This document shows, in pieces, positions 36,711 through 47,530 of a stretch of 64,000 nucleotides of DNA. The translations under genes were made by a program, and so were the position numbers. Positions within the stretch are counted from its first letter, which is position 1; each line of letters begins with the position of its first letter. This DNA comes from Ignelater luminosus (taxonomy: Eukaryota > Arthropoda > Insecta > Coleoptera > Elateridae). The notes below the pieces were generated by a model. The model saw only the letters and a program-made list of their open reading frames with translations, made no database searches and had not been told where the DNA came from. The DNA is taken from the NCBI GenBank assembly GCA_011009095.1, contig VTPC01090575.1:25881-89880 (forward strand). The letters run 5' to 3'.

Positions 36711-37030
36711 TTGTTTGCTTTAGGGTGTTTTTTACCTTTTGCAGAAGTAACTTTGTCCATATCTAGAATCGATTTTTTCAAACTTTGGAAAATTTATCCA
36801 AAGGAGCAGTTAGAACAGCTTTTGAGAGCTGTCACGGAAGAAATAGCATACTCATATGATTCAGACGAGATCAATCACCTAATTAAAAAGTATATTAGCC
36901 ATATATCATTTGGGTTTCAAGATTGATGGAAAAAAAGTAGGCACGAAATAGATTCCTTCACGAAACATAATGAAGAGTGGCTTCAAGGCGAGAATTTCAA
37001 GCTTTTAGAAGGAATATTAGAAAATGTAGG
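36711..37030 (+). pseudogene. Unidentified frameshifted frame
   Basis: A 71-codon frame (36711-36926), with FKLWKIYPKEQLEQLLRAVT and SDEINHLIKKYISH, stops and then continues in another frame as WKKSRHEIDSFTKHNEEWL up to a stop at about 37032. The composition (charged, W-K-x-x-R pattern) looks more protein-like than nearby sequence. I recall similar W-x-x-x-x-R-x-x-x-x-F-x-x-x-x-x-x-W-L patterns in insect transposon-derived proteins, but cannot name a family. Confidence 0.25.
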
Positions 37031-37032
37031 TT

Positions 37033-40000
37033 AACCTCAGCTTTTTAATTATTATTAAAAGGCTAAGGCTAATCGAAATAATCTTTTTAGGAATCTTTGA
37101 CAAGAATTAAATTGAGTAAAATACTTAGTTGCTAAGCATTCTTCATTAGAAGTCTCTCTTTACGATGAAGGCAAAAGAAGTGGCATCTACCATAGTACGG
37201 GAAATTACAAATTTCAGGCAGCAACAGATTGCTCAAAGACCATTAACGAGTGTGGAGGAATTGGTTCATTATGTTGATACAAAATGCATTTTTTTTTGCG
37301 TATAAATCAACACGAAAAACTCATCAATGTAGGATATCATGTTTTCCCCCCGAGCTTTTGCCGCTATGGAATCTTTCTATCAAAATTCGGACAGCCTCGA
37401 GGGTCAAAACAACAAACCAAAGACATTTATTTTATAGAGCACTGTAGTAAATAGTCTTGAAGTGTGTACTTGTAAAGGGAGGTGAAGATAAAATGTTTGA
37501 TATTCTTGCATCTGCTCTATATCTAGCTAGATTCGTATTAGCTTGCAACTGCAGTCTCTTTTGGTAAGCAAAACTGTTGCATTTTAATATTTACTTTTAA
37601 TAATGTTTTTATTGTTAAGTGTCTTGCGTTTGTAATAGCAGAAAATCAGAAACAGTATCTGATGTATTGAATATCTGAAAACTTCAGTGTCAAAGCACAG
37701 TTGGAAGTTTATCAAATGTATTTTTCGGCCAAATTATTTTGTGATGCTAATTTTTGTCTTTTTGTGTTTGAAAGGATGTCAGAGCTTATTCTCAAAAAAT
37801 ATTTTTAAAAACTTTAATTATAAAAATTTCGCGATTACTAAAAATTGTGTGTCTGAATAAAAGAGTCTAGTCTCAATCGAGCCCCTATAATGTCGGTCCG
37901 TAGAATTGTAAGTTCCACTAAGTACACAATCACTGAAGCAATAAGTTTTTCAAATTTCTAACACTTAGCAGAGACTCCTAAAACAACTTTTTTATATATA
38001 GTCCTTAGTTTTGGGAACTAAATTCCATATAATTTTTCAGAGTTATCTTAAAGAACGACGACATTGAATGATTAGTGGGTTCTGTAGTGATTATATATGT
38101 ATGTTCGAGAATAAAAAAAATCATGAGGTCAAAACAGCAAATCAAAAAAGCTCTCGAAAACCAAACAAAATTGAGTTTAAGATATCGCTGCACTGAGATC
38201 TATTTTTATACCAAGCAAAAAAGTTCTAACTTTGAAAATACGTACTACAGGCTAAGTTATAAAGTGCATTTTCCTACGCAAATGTGAAGAAAGCCAAACG
38301 AAATTTACTCAATATCTCAAAATTGTGATTCTCGGATTAAGGGCCTGTTTGATTTGGAGGGCAGAAAATGTATAGCCTGCGTTTTGTTGGATGTCTAAAT
38401 AAAACTGATACAAACTATCTGTAATCTCCTAGCTACCAATGGTCAGTACTTTTGAAACTATAGTATTAATAGCGTTTTCTTTTGCTATGTTCCTCTTATA
38501 TTAATTTTCAGTAAGACTTTGAAAACTTTAAAAACCTAAATGTCAAAATGGTATTTTTTCTACTGAGAAATGTTATCAATTATATGTGCAATCCTACTTA
38601 TAGCTTTGCAAATGTGAAAGGAAATCATAGGTAAAATTAATTTTAAAGTTGTAATACACTATTATAACAAGCATGAAATAAAAAATTAATCAATTTATTC
38701 AGATTATCTTGACCACCTTGATAAAAGAATCTACTACCTGAAACGAGTTTATTGGAATTTGGAGATAAACATACCATGCCTTATCAAATGTTAACACGGA
38801 AGTTTACAAACGAAATCAAACACAAATTTAATCTTTTGCATACGGAAAACTTGATAAAAAATCCTTTTCATGCTGAGTGCATGCACACATTCTTAAGTAG
38901 GACATCCCGTCTCCCGTGCAATAAATTCCCCCATCTCATTGAATTATTTCCCGCTTAAAAGCTTTTTTTTATTGACATTAATTGGATAAAATTGATTTTT
39001 GTTTCTCGGAAGCTCTTACTATGTATCACTGTAAATCTTACTTTATTGATAATAAACGCTGGAGAAACTATATTGCAAATTTTAAAAATTAATAAATACT
39101 AACTAAAGCTTTTTATTGTTTGTAACATCGATCATATGCATGCAAAGCTTGTTAGAGGGATCCAGAAGAAAAGAGATCCTCTGTCATCTTTTCCAAATGT
39201 AATTAACTTCGAATTGAGCGAAAATATATGAAATCCAAGAAACCTGTCTACCTTAATTTCAGAAAACAAGATAGGCGCTTACACCAATTGGACCATAGGA
39301 TGATGAAAAACCACTAGACAGACTGGTAAGTACAGAGAATGTACTACGCTTTTTGTTTTGAAATTATTCTTAAAATAACTATTCGTCACATTATAACATC
39401 TTTAAAATTTATCATGAATGCTTTAAGTAGTCGATACTTATCAAAATAATGCTACCACCTTAGAGACTTAATTTATTCAATTAATGTTCTTTGAAAGATT
39501 TTGTTGGCATTTAAGTCAATCAAGATTGAAACTGTGCAAAGATGAAAGCTTTTGCTAAAACAATTGCATCGCGTGAAGCAAAATTTAACATTTTGCGAGA
39601 CTACAAATACTTTCTTAAAAAGTGAAAAGATAAAAAGTTAAAATGACATAACAGATCATAAGATATTTATACAGTAATCACTTTTCCTTATTATGAGAAC
39701 ACAAGCAAATCTTGATTGCAGAAGCTGGGTCTAAATAAAAAGTCTTTGAAAAATGAACACTGAAGTAAAGCAATAATAATAAATTATTGTAGACACCTTT
39801 TGGAAATAGTACAATGTTCTATTACAAAAACTCGAAAAGCGTAAACAACATCATGTCAGATAAAATAATGAGTTGTAATACTAACTAGTAATCCTTTTAT
39901 GAAAAATGAAAAAAATTATTGTTTTTTATTTGAAATCATTTATAATTATAAACTATAAATAATTGTTCAATGTCAATTTGAAAAACTACCTAACCGATTG

Positions 40001-41596
40001 CTAGTTTAATAACTCCAGTCGCTGAACTTGTACAAAATTAAACCGTCAGATTTAAACATCGTCGCCGGTTTGGGGTAACGAACTGAGGTAGAAATAATTT
40101 ACAAATGACACGGTGATTCTAGTGTTGTTACTAGCTAGGAAATTGTTTGAAATAATTTCTAAGAATTTGCTATTGATTTAATCTTTACTGAAATTTCTTC
40201 GAATGAAGGTGAATATATTTTGTTAAATTCACTTGTATGTCATGCAAAATTGAATTTTAGAAGTTCATGAACTGGTGGGGAATTAATTAGTCTTTGCAAC
40301 TCACTTGATTACCATAAAAGCAAGATATGTACAAAAGCTTCTAAATAATAAATAATGAAATTAAATAACATATCAGAGAAACCTCAATAAACTTGCTCTA
40401 CCTACAAATCAATATCCACAGAACGACCGTAACATTGACATTCATTCATCCAATCACAAGAAATGATTTTTGGCCAATTATTATTAATAATTATGATTTA
40501 TGATCACTGAAATACTTTAGTAGTTATTTTTTGATTACAACAAAAAAAATGAATAATACTCGAGATGAACTTTAAACGATAAAGCTTTTGCTTACAGTTC
40601 GGTGACTCGATCATGAATATGTTTATAGATACGGAAACAAAGCTCTTGTAAACTGACCATTGCCCCTTTTATCAAGCTATCGTTTACATTTTTTATTTTA
40701 ATTACTTTTCGTCGTTTTATAACATGTGAACAAATGAATTTTTCCTAAAGCCTTCATACCATCTTCTAATACAGCAATTAGATTTATTAGTTCATCCTAT
40801 ATTAAACTAGCGGAATAGCAATAGTCTACACTATAAGTTGAAAGATATTTCTTTTCCGACAGAAATTTTGAACCACATGTTTGACTTCACGGAAAAGGGG
40901 TGAAGTCCGTAGCTGGACCCGTTTCCAAACAAAGGTGCCCCGATAAGTGGTCGCCATAGGCGGCCATACCGGTTTCTACTTCATGAGGGTTGAAAAACGA
41001 GGAGCGCTTTGATGCGACGCGACGCAACGTGGCGTACCGACATAGGAAAAGCCTAGAAGTGGTGCAGCATTTATATACTATGATTCTGTCATCATTAATG
41101 TTTCCTTCCTTTAATGTAGCGGAAATTAAGATCAGATTAATGTTACTTCTAGGTTAACTGCAAAACATCGAAATGATTGGTTTACCACTGATCAATAAAC
41201 TTTTAAAACTAAAAAAGTTTTAGTTTTAAATATTTTTATGGCTCGAAATTCATTATTCAAAAGCTACTTCAATTTGTTAAGTTGAAAATTATTATTGTTT
41301 TACGTTTTTTATGACTTGAAACTTGTTATTCTAAGTCGGATTCGAGTAGTACCTCCATTTGTTAGGTTAGGAGTTATTGTTAGTGATACACCCACGTTAG
41401 GCACCAATGTAACGTTAAATTCTCATTAAGATTTTAAAGTTTAAAGGATAAGTACTAGGTCGTTCTGATAAATTCTGATCAAATTTATCAGATTTCAACT
41501 TTAATTTCACTCCCCGCACAGTACAGCTCAAACACTATCTTAATACTATCCGGGCTGAGCACAAAGATCAGATCCTAGAATCTAAATATTTCCTTA
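37033..41596. other. Mostly AT-rich non-coding stretch
   Basis: No gene recognised. A GC-richer patch lies at about 40890-41070, including GTGGTCGCCATAGGCGGCCA and GATGCGACGCGACGCAACG. It has no tRNA fold or coding motif I can support. Around 41229-41385 two diverged tandem copies of about 75 bp can be made out. Both contain a CTTGAAA/CTCGAAA start and a TTTGTTA(A/G)GTT end. Confidence 0.45.
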
Positions 41597-41712
41597 TAAA
41601 GGGTTTTCCAATAAGAGGTGTTATTTTGAATAGCCCGCTATTTCGGTAGATGTCACTTTTGAAGCTATCATTTTTTGACATTTGACAAGTAGAAACTACG
41701 CCATTAATAAAT

Positions 41713-42830
41713 ATGGAACGATACACGCTTCAACAACGCATTGAAATTATTAAAATTCACTATAAAAATGGTGAAAATTTGGCAGAGACGGTTCGTAAAA
41801 CTCGAACATTTTTGGGTCACCGTGAAGCACCTTGTCGGACCGCAATACAGAAATTGGTGAAAAAATTCGAGCTCTTGGGACAAGTTAGTGATGTGAAGAA
41901 TAAAACCCGTGCACGTCGCTCAAGAACAGCCGAGAATATTGCTGTTGTAGCCGAAAGTGTTAAAGAAAACCCAGGTTTGTCCATTCCTCGTCGTTCTTTG
42001 GAATTAGCCATTCCACAAACGTCATTACACCGTATTTTGCATAAAGATTTGGGTCTTAAGGCTTATAAAGTCCAGTTAACACAAGAACTCAAGCCGGCCG
42101 ATCATCAACAACGTCGTGTCTTTGCTGATTGGGTCGTTGAAATGCATGAAAATGATCCAGAATTCCATCGAAAAATCATCTTGAGTGATGAGGCCCATTT
42201 CCACCTCGGTGGCTTCGTCAACAAGCAAAATTGTCGGATCTGGGGCTCAGAAAATCCAAGAGTTATTNNNNNNNNNNNNNNNNNNNNNNNNNNNNNNNNN
42301 NNNNNNNNNNNNNNNNNNNNNNNNNNNNNNNNNNNNNNNNNNNNNNNNNNNNNNNNNNNNNNNNNNNACCTTACTTTTTCGAAAATGAGGCTGGAGCAAC
42401 AGTTACGGTGACTGGATTGCGCTATCGAGAGATGATTAACGATTTTTTATGGCCGGAATTGGATGGTATTGATCTGGACAACGTTTACTTTCAACAAGAC
42501 GGCGCTACGTGCCACACAAGCAACGAAACCATTGATCTTTTACGGAAAAAGTTTCCGGACCGTGTTATCTCTCGAAGAGGTGATCACAATTGGCCACCGA
42601 GATCTTGTGATTTAACACCTTGCGACTTCTTTCTTTGGGGCCACGTGAAAGAGAAGGTCTACGCCAACAGCCCAGCGTCGATTCAAGACCTCAAAGATGG
42701 AATTCGTGAGGCTATCGAGGACATAGGGCAGCCACTTTGCGATTTGGTTATGGAAAATTTCATGAAAAGGATATTGTCCTGTAAGCGTGGTCGTGGTGGT
42801 CATTTGCCTGATGTTATTTTCCACTATTAA
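41713..42830 (+). CDS. DD41D transposase, interrupted by an assembly gap
   Basis: The protein starts MERYTLQQRIEIIKIHYKNG, with an N-terminal DNA-binding region (LAETVRKTRTFLG, helix-turn-helix-like). The first catalytic Asp is D159 in ILSDEAHFHLGG (codon 42187-42189). After the gap come FQQDGATCHTS (Asp codon 42498-42500) and SCDLTPCDFFLWGHVKEKVY (third Asp codon 42624-42626). The 41 residues between the last two Asps match the DD41D spacing of the rosa group. The end is HLPDVIFHY, then TAA at 42830. The two halves are in different frames if the gap is taken as 100 nt, but 100 N is probably arbitrary. No stop is visible in either half, so it could be intact. Confidence 0.88.
42268..42367. 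other. Assembly gap (100 N)
   Basis: A round 100-N run inside the DD41D element, between ENPRVI and the residues just before YFFENEAGA. Multi-copy sequence is a common reason for such a gap. Confidence 0.99.
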
Positions 42831-42937
42831 CGGCATACCTTCCTCTTTATAATGAAATAAACATCCGATCATTTATCTTAAAAAATGGCACTTTTCTTTG
42901 AATATCAAAATAACACCTCTTATTGGAAAACCCTTTA

Positions 42938-43679
42938 TTATTATCTCATGCCACTTGCCAAATGAAGTTTTCAGTTTTGAAATCTTTTCACAAATCCGCG
43001 ATGATCATGTGTTTCATGTTTAAATAAGTATGCTATAATTATATTTTAACTTATTTCTCTAGTTTTAAATCTTGTTTTTTTTATAAAACCTCTTTCAGTG
43101 ACTTCCTTTAAAAACAATCATAATTTCATTTGTAACTGTCTTCTGTAACTAGATAGCTGTCTGGTGCCATAGTAACAATTGAAAACTTGGGTTTTACAGG
43201 TAGCAATTTGTTTGGTAATAGAATCATTGAATTTGATGAGTTGATGACATTCTGTTCCAATTATTGGTAAAGGGATTTAACCGAAAAATCTTTATTTTGT
43301 TTAAGGATAGATATATTTGCAAATGTTATAAAATCTTCGCCAAGTAGTTTTGGATTGTTTCCCTAGTTGTGTCAATTTCTTGCGGGTAAGACATGATTGC
43401 TTATATTAATATGTTAGACTGTCTAACAACATAGAGACCAAAATGAACCAATAAAACATACAAGAAAACGTAACACCTACCCTGCTTGTTGCAAAGTTGA
43501 ATTTTAAAAATTGATTTGGCAATTCTTTAAGAAAGGGAGATCAAAGTGGTTTCTAAACAACAAATAAAATAAAATAAAATGTTTTCGGAAATAAAGAATA
43601 TCATATACAATATTTTACTCATTTCAACAAATCGTAATAGTAAAGTGTCATTTAGATTTAATTTAATTTAGAATATGAA
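42938..43679. other. Non-coding stretch
   Basis: AT-rich, with a short (AATAA)n-like run near 43565-43580. No LTR of the following copia relic could be identified. Confidence 0.45.
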
Positions 43680-44189
43680 CATTGCAAATTCTAAAAGAGA
43701 ATCTTTAGCAGGGTCGAATTATAATATATGGGCAATGATAGAAACATTGATTTATTGTTGGAATTGAAACACATTAAACAGAATTATGGGGAATCTATAG
43801 ATAATTACATAACTGGAATAAGAAACATAGCAAACAATAGTGCAGTCGCGGGTCAGATTATTACAGAAAAAGAACCAGTTTATTATAGTGAAGGGTTTAG
43901 ATTCAAAGTACAAAAGAGTAGCTGTCGCAATACGTGCTCAAAGATCGTTAACTATTATAAAAGTAAAATCACATTTTGAAAGAAGAAGAGTTACGTTTAA
44001 ATAATACAAAGTATAAAAGAGAAAACGAAGAGCAGGTTTTTAAGGCAAGAAACTATATATATATAGAAGGAACTGTGTTTATGCGAACGGAGAAGGTATA
44101 TAGCAGCACAATGTTGGTTTGGAAAACATAAAAAGGCAGTAGAGAATAGAAATTTTAGGCAAATGCAGACATAAGGTTTGAACAAAATA
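43680..44189 (+). pseudogene. Copia-type gag remnant (left part of a split relic)
   Basis: Around 43700 one frame reads ESLAGSNYNIWAM, the usual LxGxNYxxW start of Ty1/copia Gag. From 43728 another frame gives LLELKHIKQNYGESIDNYI and IANNSAVAGQIITEKEP, the central Gag helix region. A degenerate Cys-poor segment (about 44085-44160) may be the old zinc knuckle. The sequence is then cut by the mariner at 44190 and resumes as pol at 45430. Frameshifts make it non-functional. Confidence 0.65.
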
Positions 44190-45428
44190 TAACGGGAATT
44201 TTCGTTTTTCTTAAAGAATTTTTATTTATTAATCAACATCAATTTTGTCCCTTTCAAAGTAACTTTTCTCAGATATAATACACTTGTGCCAGCGCTTTTT
44301 CCAATTTTGAAAGCACTTCTGGAAGTCACTTTTCGGTATGGCGTTCAGTTCCTTCAGCGATTCTGTTTTTAGCTCATCAATGGTGGCAAAACGTCGTCCT
44401 TTCATGGTTCTCTTCAGCCTAGAGAATAAAAAGAAGTCACAGGGAGCCATGTTCGGCAAATACGGTGGATGAGCCAACATAACGGTTTTGTTTTTATCAA
44501 AAAATCACGGACAAGCAGTGAGGTGTGAGCGGGAGCATTACCGTGATGCAATTTCCAAGAGTGATTTTGCCACAATTCTGGGCGTTTTCGTCGGATTGCT
44601 TCATGCAAACGGGGCATAACTTCCAGGTAGTATTTCTTATTGACTGTACGACAGTATGACAAGAACTTATGATGCACTACGCCATTAAAATCGAAGAAAA
44701 CAGTGAAAAGAATGTTCACATTTGATCGAACTTGTCGAGTTTTTTTTTCTTGGCTCTGCAGGCAGCTTCCATTGGGACGATTGGGCCTTGGTTTCGACGT
44801 CATATCCGTATACCCACGTTTCGTCACCTGCTATAACTGTTTGAAGTAGTTCTAGATTATTGCTGACTTCATTTAGCAACTTTAATTCAAAATTCAACAA
44901 TTTCGGAACAAACTTTGCTGACACACGTTTCATGCCCAAAACATCTGGAAAAATTGCTTGGCATGAGCCAAATGAAATGCCGACATCATCAGCAACCTCT
45001 CTGATTGTGATCCGGCAATTTTCAAGAATCATTTTCTTCACTTGTTCCACGTTGTCGTTGGTTGTTGATGTGCTAGAGCGTCCAGAGCGGACGTCATCTT
45101 CAACGTCTTCACGGCCCCCTTTAAAACGTTTGCACCACTCATAAACACTTATTTTACTCATAGTAGAGTTACCAGAAGTCACAGTCAACATTTCGAATAC
45201 GATGCTACATTTTATTTTATTTTTCAAGCAAAATTTTATACAAATCCATCTTTTTAAAGAGTAAAAAATCGCCGAGTAACTAAACACGTCTAATTTTCTT
45301 GACTGTCAAAAATAAACTAAACATTCAAAATTGCTGCAAATGTCAACATACATCAGGAACATGTGTATCAGCAAAATAATTTTTTAAATCAGATTAATAA
45401 AGTCCGCAAAATTTAAAATTTTCTGTTA
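44190..45428 (-). mobile_element. Old mariner inserted in a copia relic
   Basis: The left end TAACGGGAATTTTCG and the right end inverted TAACAGAAAATTTT form decayed TIRs. TA flanks lie at 44188-44189 and 45429-45430. The 1239-bp length is typical of mariner. It splits a copia relic, with gag on the left and the gag-preintegrase and integrase regions on the right. Both host and insert are decayed, so this is an old nested insertion. Confidence 0.75.
44229..45287 (-). pseudogene. Decayed mariner transposase (second DD34D lineage)
   Basis: Three minus-strand pieces cover the protein. 45287-44685 has CIKFCLKNKIKC, YEWCKRFKGGREDVEDDVRS, REVADDVGISFGSC and the first Asp in GDETWVYGYD. 44827-44414 has SLLVRDFLIKTK preceded by HHGNAPAHT. 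44480-44229 has APCDFFLFSRLKRTMKGRRF and WKKRWHKCI. Frameshifts separate the pieces. The second catalytic Asp has become Gly (HHGN where HHDN is expected), and the SPD before LAPCD has become LPN. The lineage differs from the mariners at 24588 and 52100 and resembles mariner copies I recall from ants and other insects. Confidence 0.85.
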
Positions 45429-45429
45429 T

Positions 45430-47530
45430 ATTTTTATCACACCTTATAATGGTATTAGAAGAATAGCGACTAAAAACAAGAATTCAAATCAGGCTAGAAA
45501 CACAGAAAAAGACTGCGTCTTAATTACTGACCACAACTGTGAACATGACAGTCTAGAAAATGATATTGAAGTATGGAATTTGTATTCAGAATGCCCAACG
45601 CATATGAAGAAGAGATTTGATTCAAAATATGCTCTGCGTTCGGTAAGGTACCCCCGATAGCTATTTTTGCTCGGGATCGTCTCTTGTTGACAAGAACAAG
45701 ATTCCAAGCAAAAATAGCTGTCAGAGGTACGCAGGGATGGAAACATATAAAAGTGAAATAATTCTGAAGTAGAAGGTGAGATTTGTTTAATATCAAAAAA
45801 TGTAGATAAGGAACTATGGTATAAAAGAATGGGGCATTTAAATGACAATTATATGAACGAAATGATTAGAAATGTTATAGCGAGGGGTTTGTATTTCAAA
45901 AATGAACCAATGAGAATGAACAATGACAAAGTCTCCATTAGAAATAGTTTATGTAGATGTGTGCGGGCCAATGCCTGCCAAATCGTTTGGTGGAGCTCAT
46001 TACATTTATGCCTTAGTAGATGGCTATTCAAGAATGACATTTGTATATTAACTTAAGCCGAAGGATGAATAGGAAGATAAAAGCTGTTAGAACCCACAAT
46101 GGTAAGGAATTTGTAATTATTTGAGTTAATAATTTATTTAAAAAAGAAGGGATGGATCACTAGAAAACAGTATTGTCCCCAAAGCGATGCTATTACTGAA
46201 AGAATAAACAGAACGATTTTAGACAAGACTAGAACTATGTTAGTAGAATGTGGTTCATCACAAGGTTTTTGGGGAGCACCAGTTTTTTATTAAATCGTAG
46301 TTTCAATAGAAGATTGTTACAGCACTTTTAGAAATGTGGCCAAATCATAGGCCGAGTATGTCATATTTGAAAGTTTTTGGATATGTAATGTACTATTATA
46401 AACCAGAATGTCTTCAAAATAAACTACAATTAACGGCACAAAAAGGCATACTTTTGAGATAATGAGATAATTTATGATCCAAATGGTAGAAAAATTGTGG
46501 GGACTAGGAAAAACACACCTAAAGAAGAAAAACATCGTATGGACATAATTATTTACAAGAAATCATTACAACCATTAACGAATAACACAGAACGTAGAGA
46601 AAATAGTATAAATACAGAAATTAATCCTGAAGAGCATTAAACTAAGGTAGAAGAGAAAAATATACAAATTTAAACAAATTGGATAGTCAAGATGCCGGTC
46701 TAAAAAACAGAGAGAATACAGTAGAAGAAGATCACAATTTGAGCAGACCGGAAAAAATTAAACAGAAGCAGAGAACAGATAGCAAAGAAGAAGCAAATAT
46801 ATCTGCAGAAGTTCCAAAAATATACTAAAAAGCAACTAATAGTGAATGTGCAAAAAAATGGAAGAGAGCAATGATGGATGTGATTATTATATCAGCAGAT
46901 AAGTCATTATTTTTGGGAATAGCAATATCGAAGGTTAAGGGTGGTTTTGTATTATTAATATTGGAAAGGTGTGACCCAGCCAAGGTACCTGGACAACCAA
47001 GACAAGATTTTAGTGCAAATGAAGGAACAATACTAGATATATCTGTCAATGTAGGTATCTTATTACACAAATACACATGACAGCTGTTAAGAGTGCACTA
47101 TATAGATATTTAAAAGGCACAAGAAATTATAAGTTATTTCTGGGAGAAAAACTGGATAACTTAGAAATTTCAACCGATGCTAGTTGGCGTACTACTTCAG
47201 ATGCAAAATCATATTCTGGATACATAGTAAGATTTGGAAACGTAGCAATATCTTCGAAAAGCAAAAAGCTGTCACTGCAGTAACCTTGTCAACTTATGAA
47301 TCTAAAGCAGTAGCTATATGTGAAGGAGTTTAAGAATTAAAGTCGATAGTGAATTCTATAGAAGAATTAGATATAGATGAACTAAACGAATGCGCAGAGA
47401 TGCCTACTCTAATTAAAACAGGCAGTACCTCAGAATAGATTGGTTAAGAAATAACATGTCAAGATCCAGAAATATTGAGGATATTAACATACTCAGAGAT
47501 TCTAGATATTTAGAGTAACTACAAGTAGAA
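45430..47530 (+). pseudogene. Copia pol remnant (right part of a split relic)
   Basis: The gag-preintegrase region reads ELWYKRMGHLNDNYMNEM (about 45810-45870). The integrase core follows with SPLEIVYVDVCGPMPAKSFG and YALVDGYSRM (about 45930-46040). Its second acidic site reads RTHNGKEF, where DNG is expected (Asp to His). AITERINRTILDKTRTML holds the Glu (about 46190-46240). PSMSYLKVFGYV (about 46350-46390) marks the usual post-core motif. After a spacer, the RT start (WKRAMMD, about 46860) is followed almost at once by the RNase H region: LYRYLKGTRNYKLFL, STDASW, SYSGYIV and AVTLSTYESKAVAICEG (47088-47330). Most of the reverse transcriptase, including its YVDD box, is missing. Stops and frameshifts are numerous. 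Confidence 0.8.

Larger units (their letters stand above)
41599..42935 (+). mobile_element. Rosa-like DD41D Tc1/mariner element
   Basis: The TIRs begin AAGGGTTTTCCAATAAGAGG and match perfectly over 31 bp at the two ends. TA flanks lie at 41597-41598 and 42936-42937. The element contains a transposase of the IS630-Tc1-mariner superfamily. An assembly gap of 100 N (42268-42367) sits inside it. The perfect TIRs and largely open transposase suggest a young copy. Confidence 0.92.

Noticed and set aside
40890-41070. tRNA or SINE in the GC-richer patch
   Set aside because: No cloverleaf, no A/B-box pair and no B-box consensus could be fitted.
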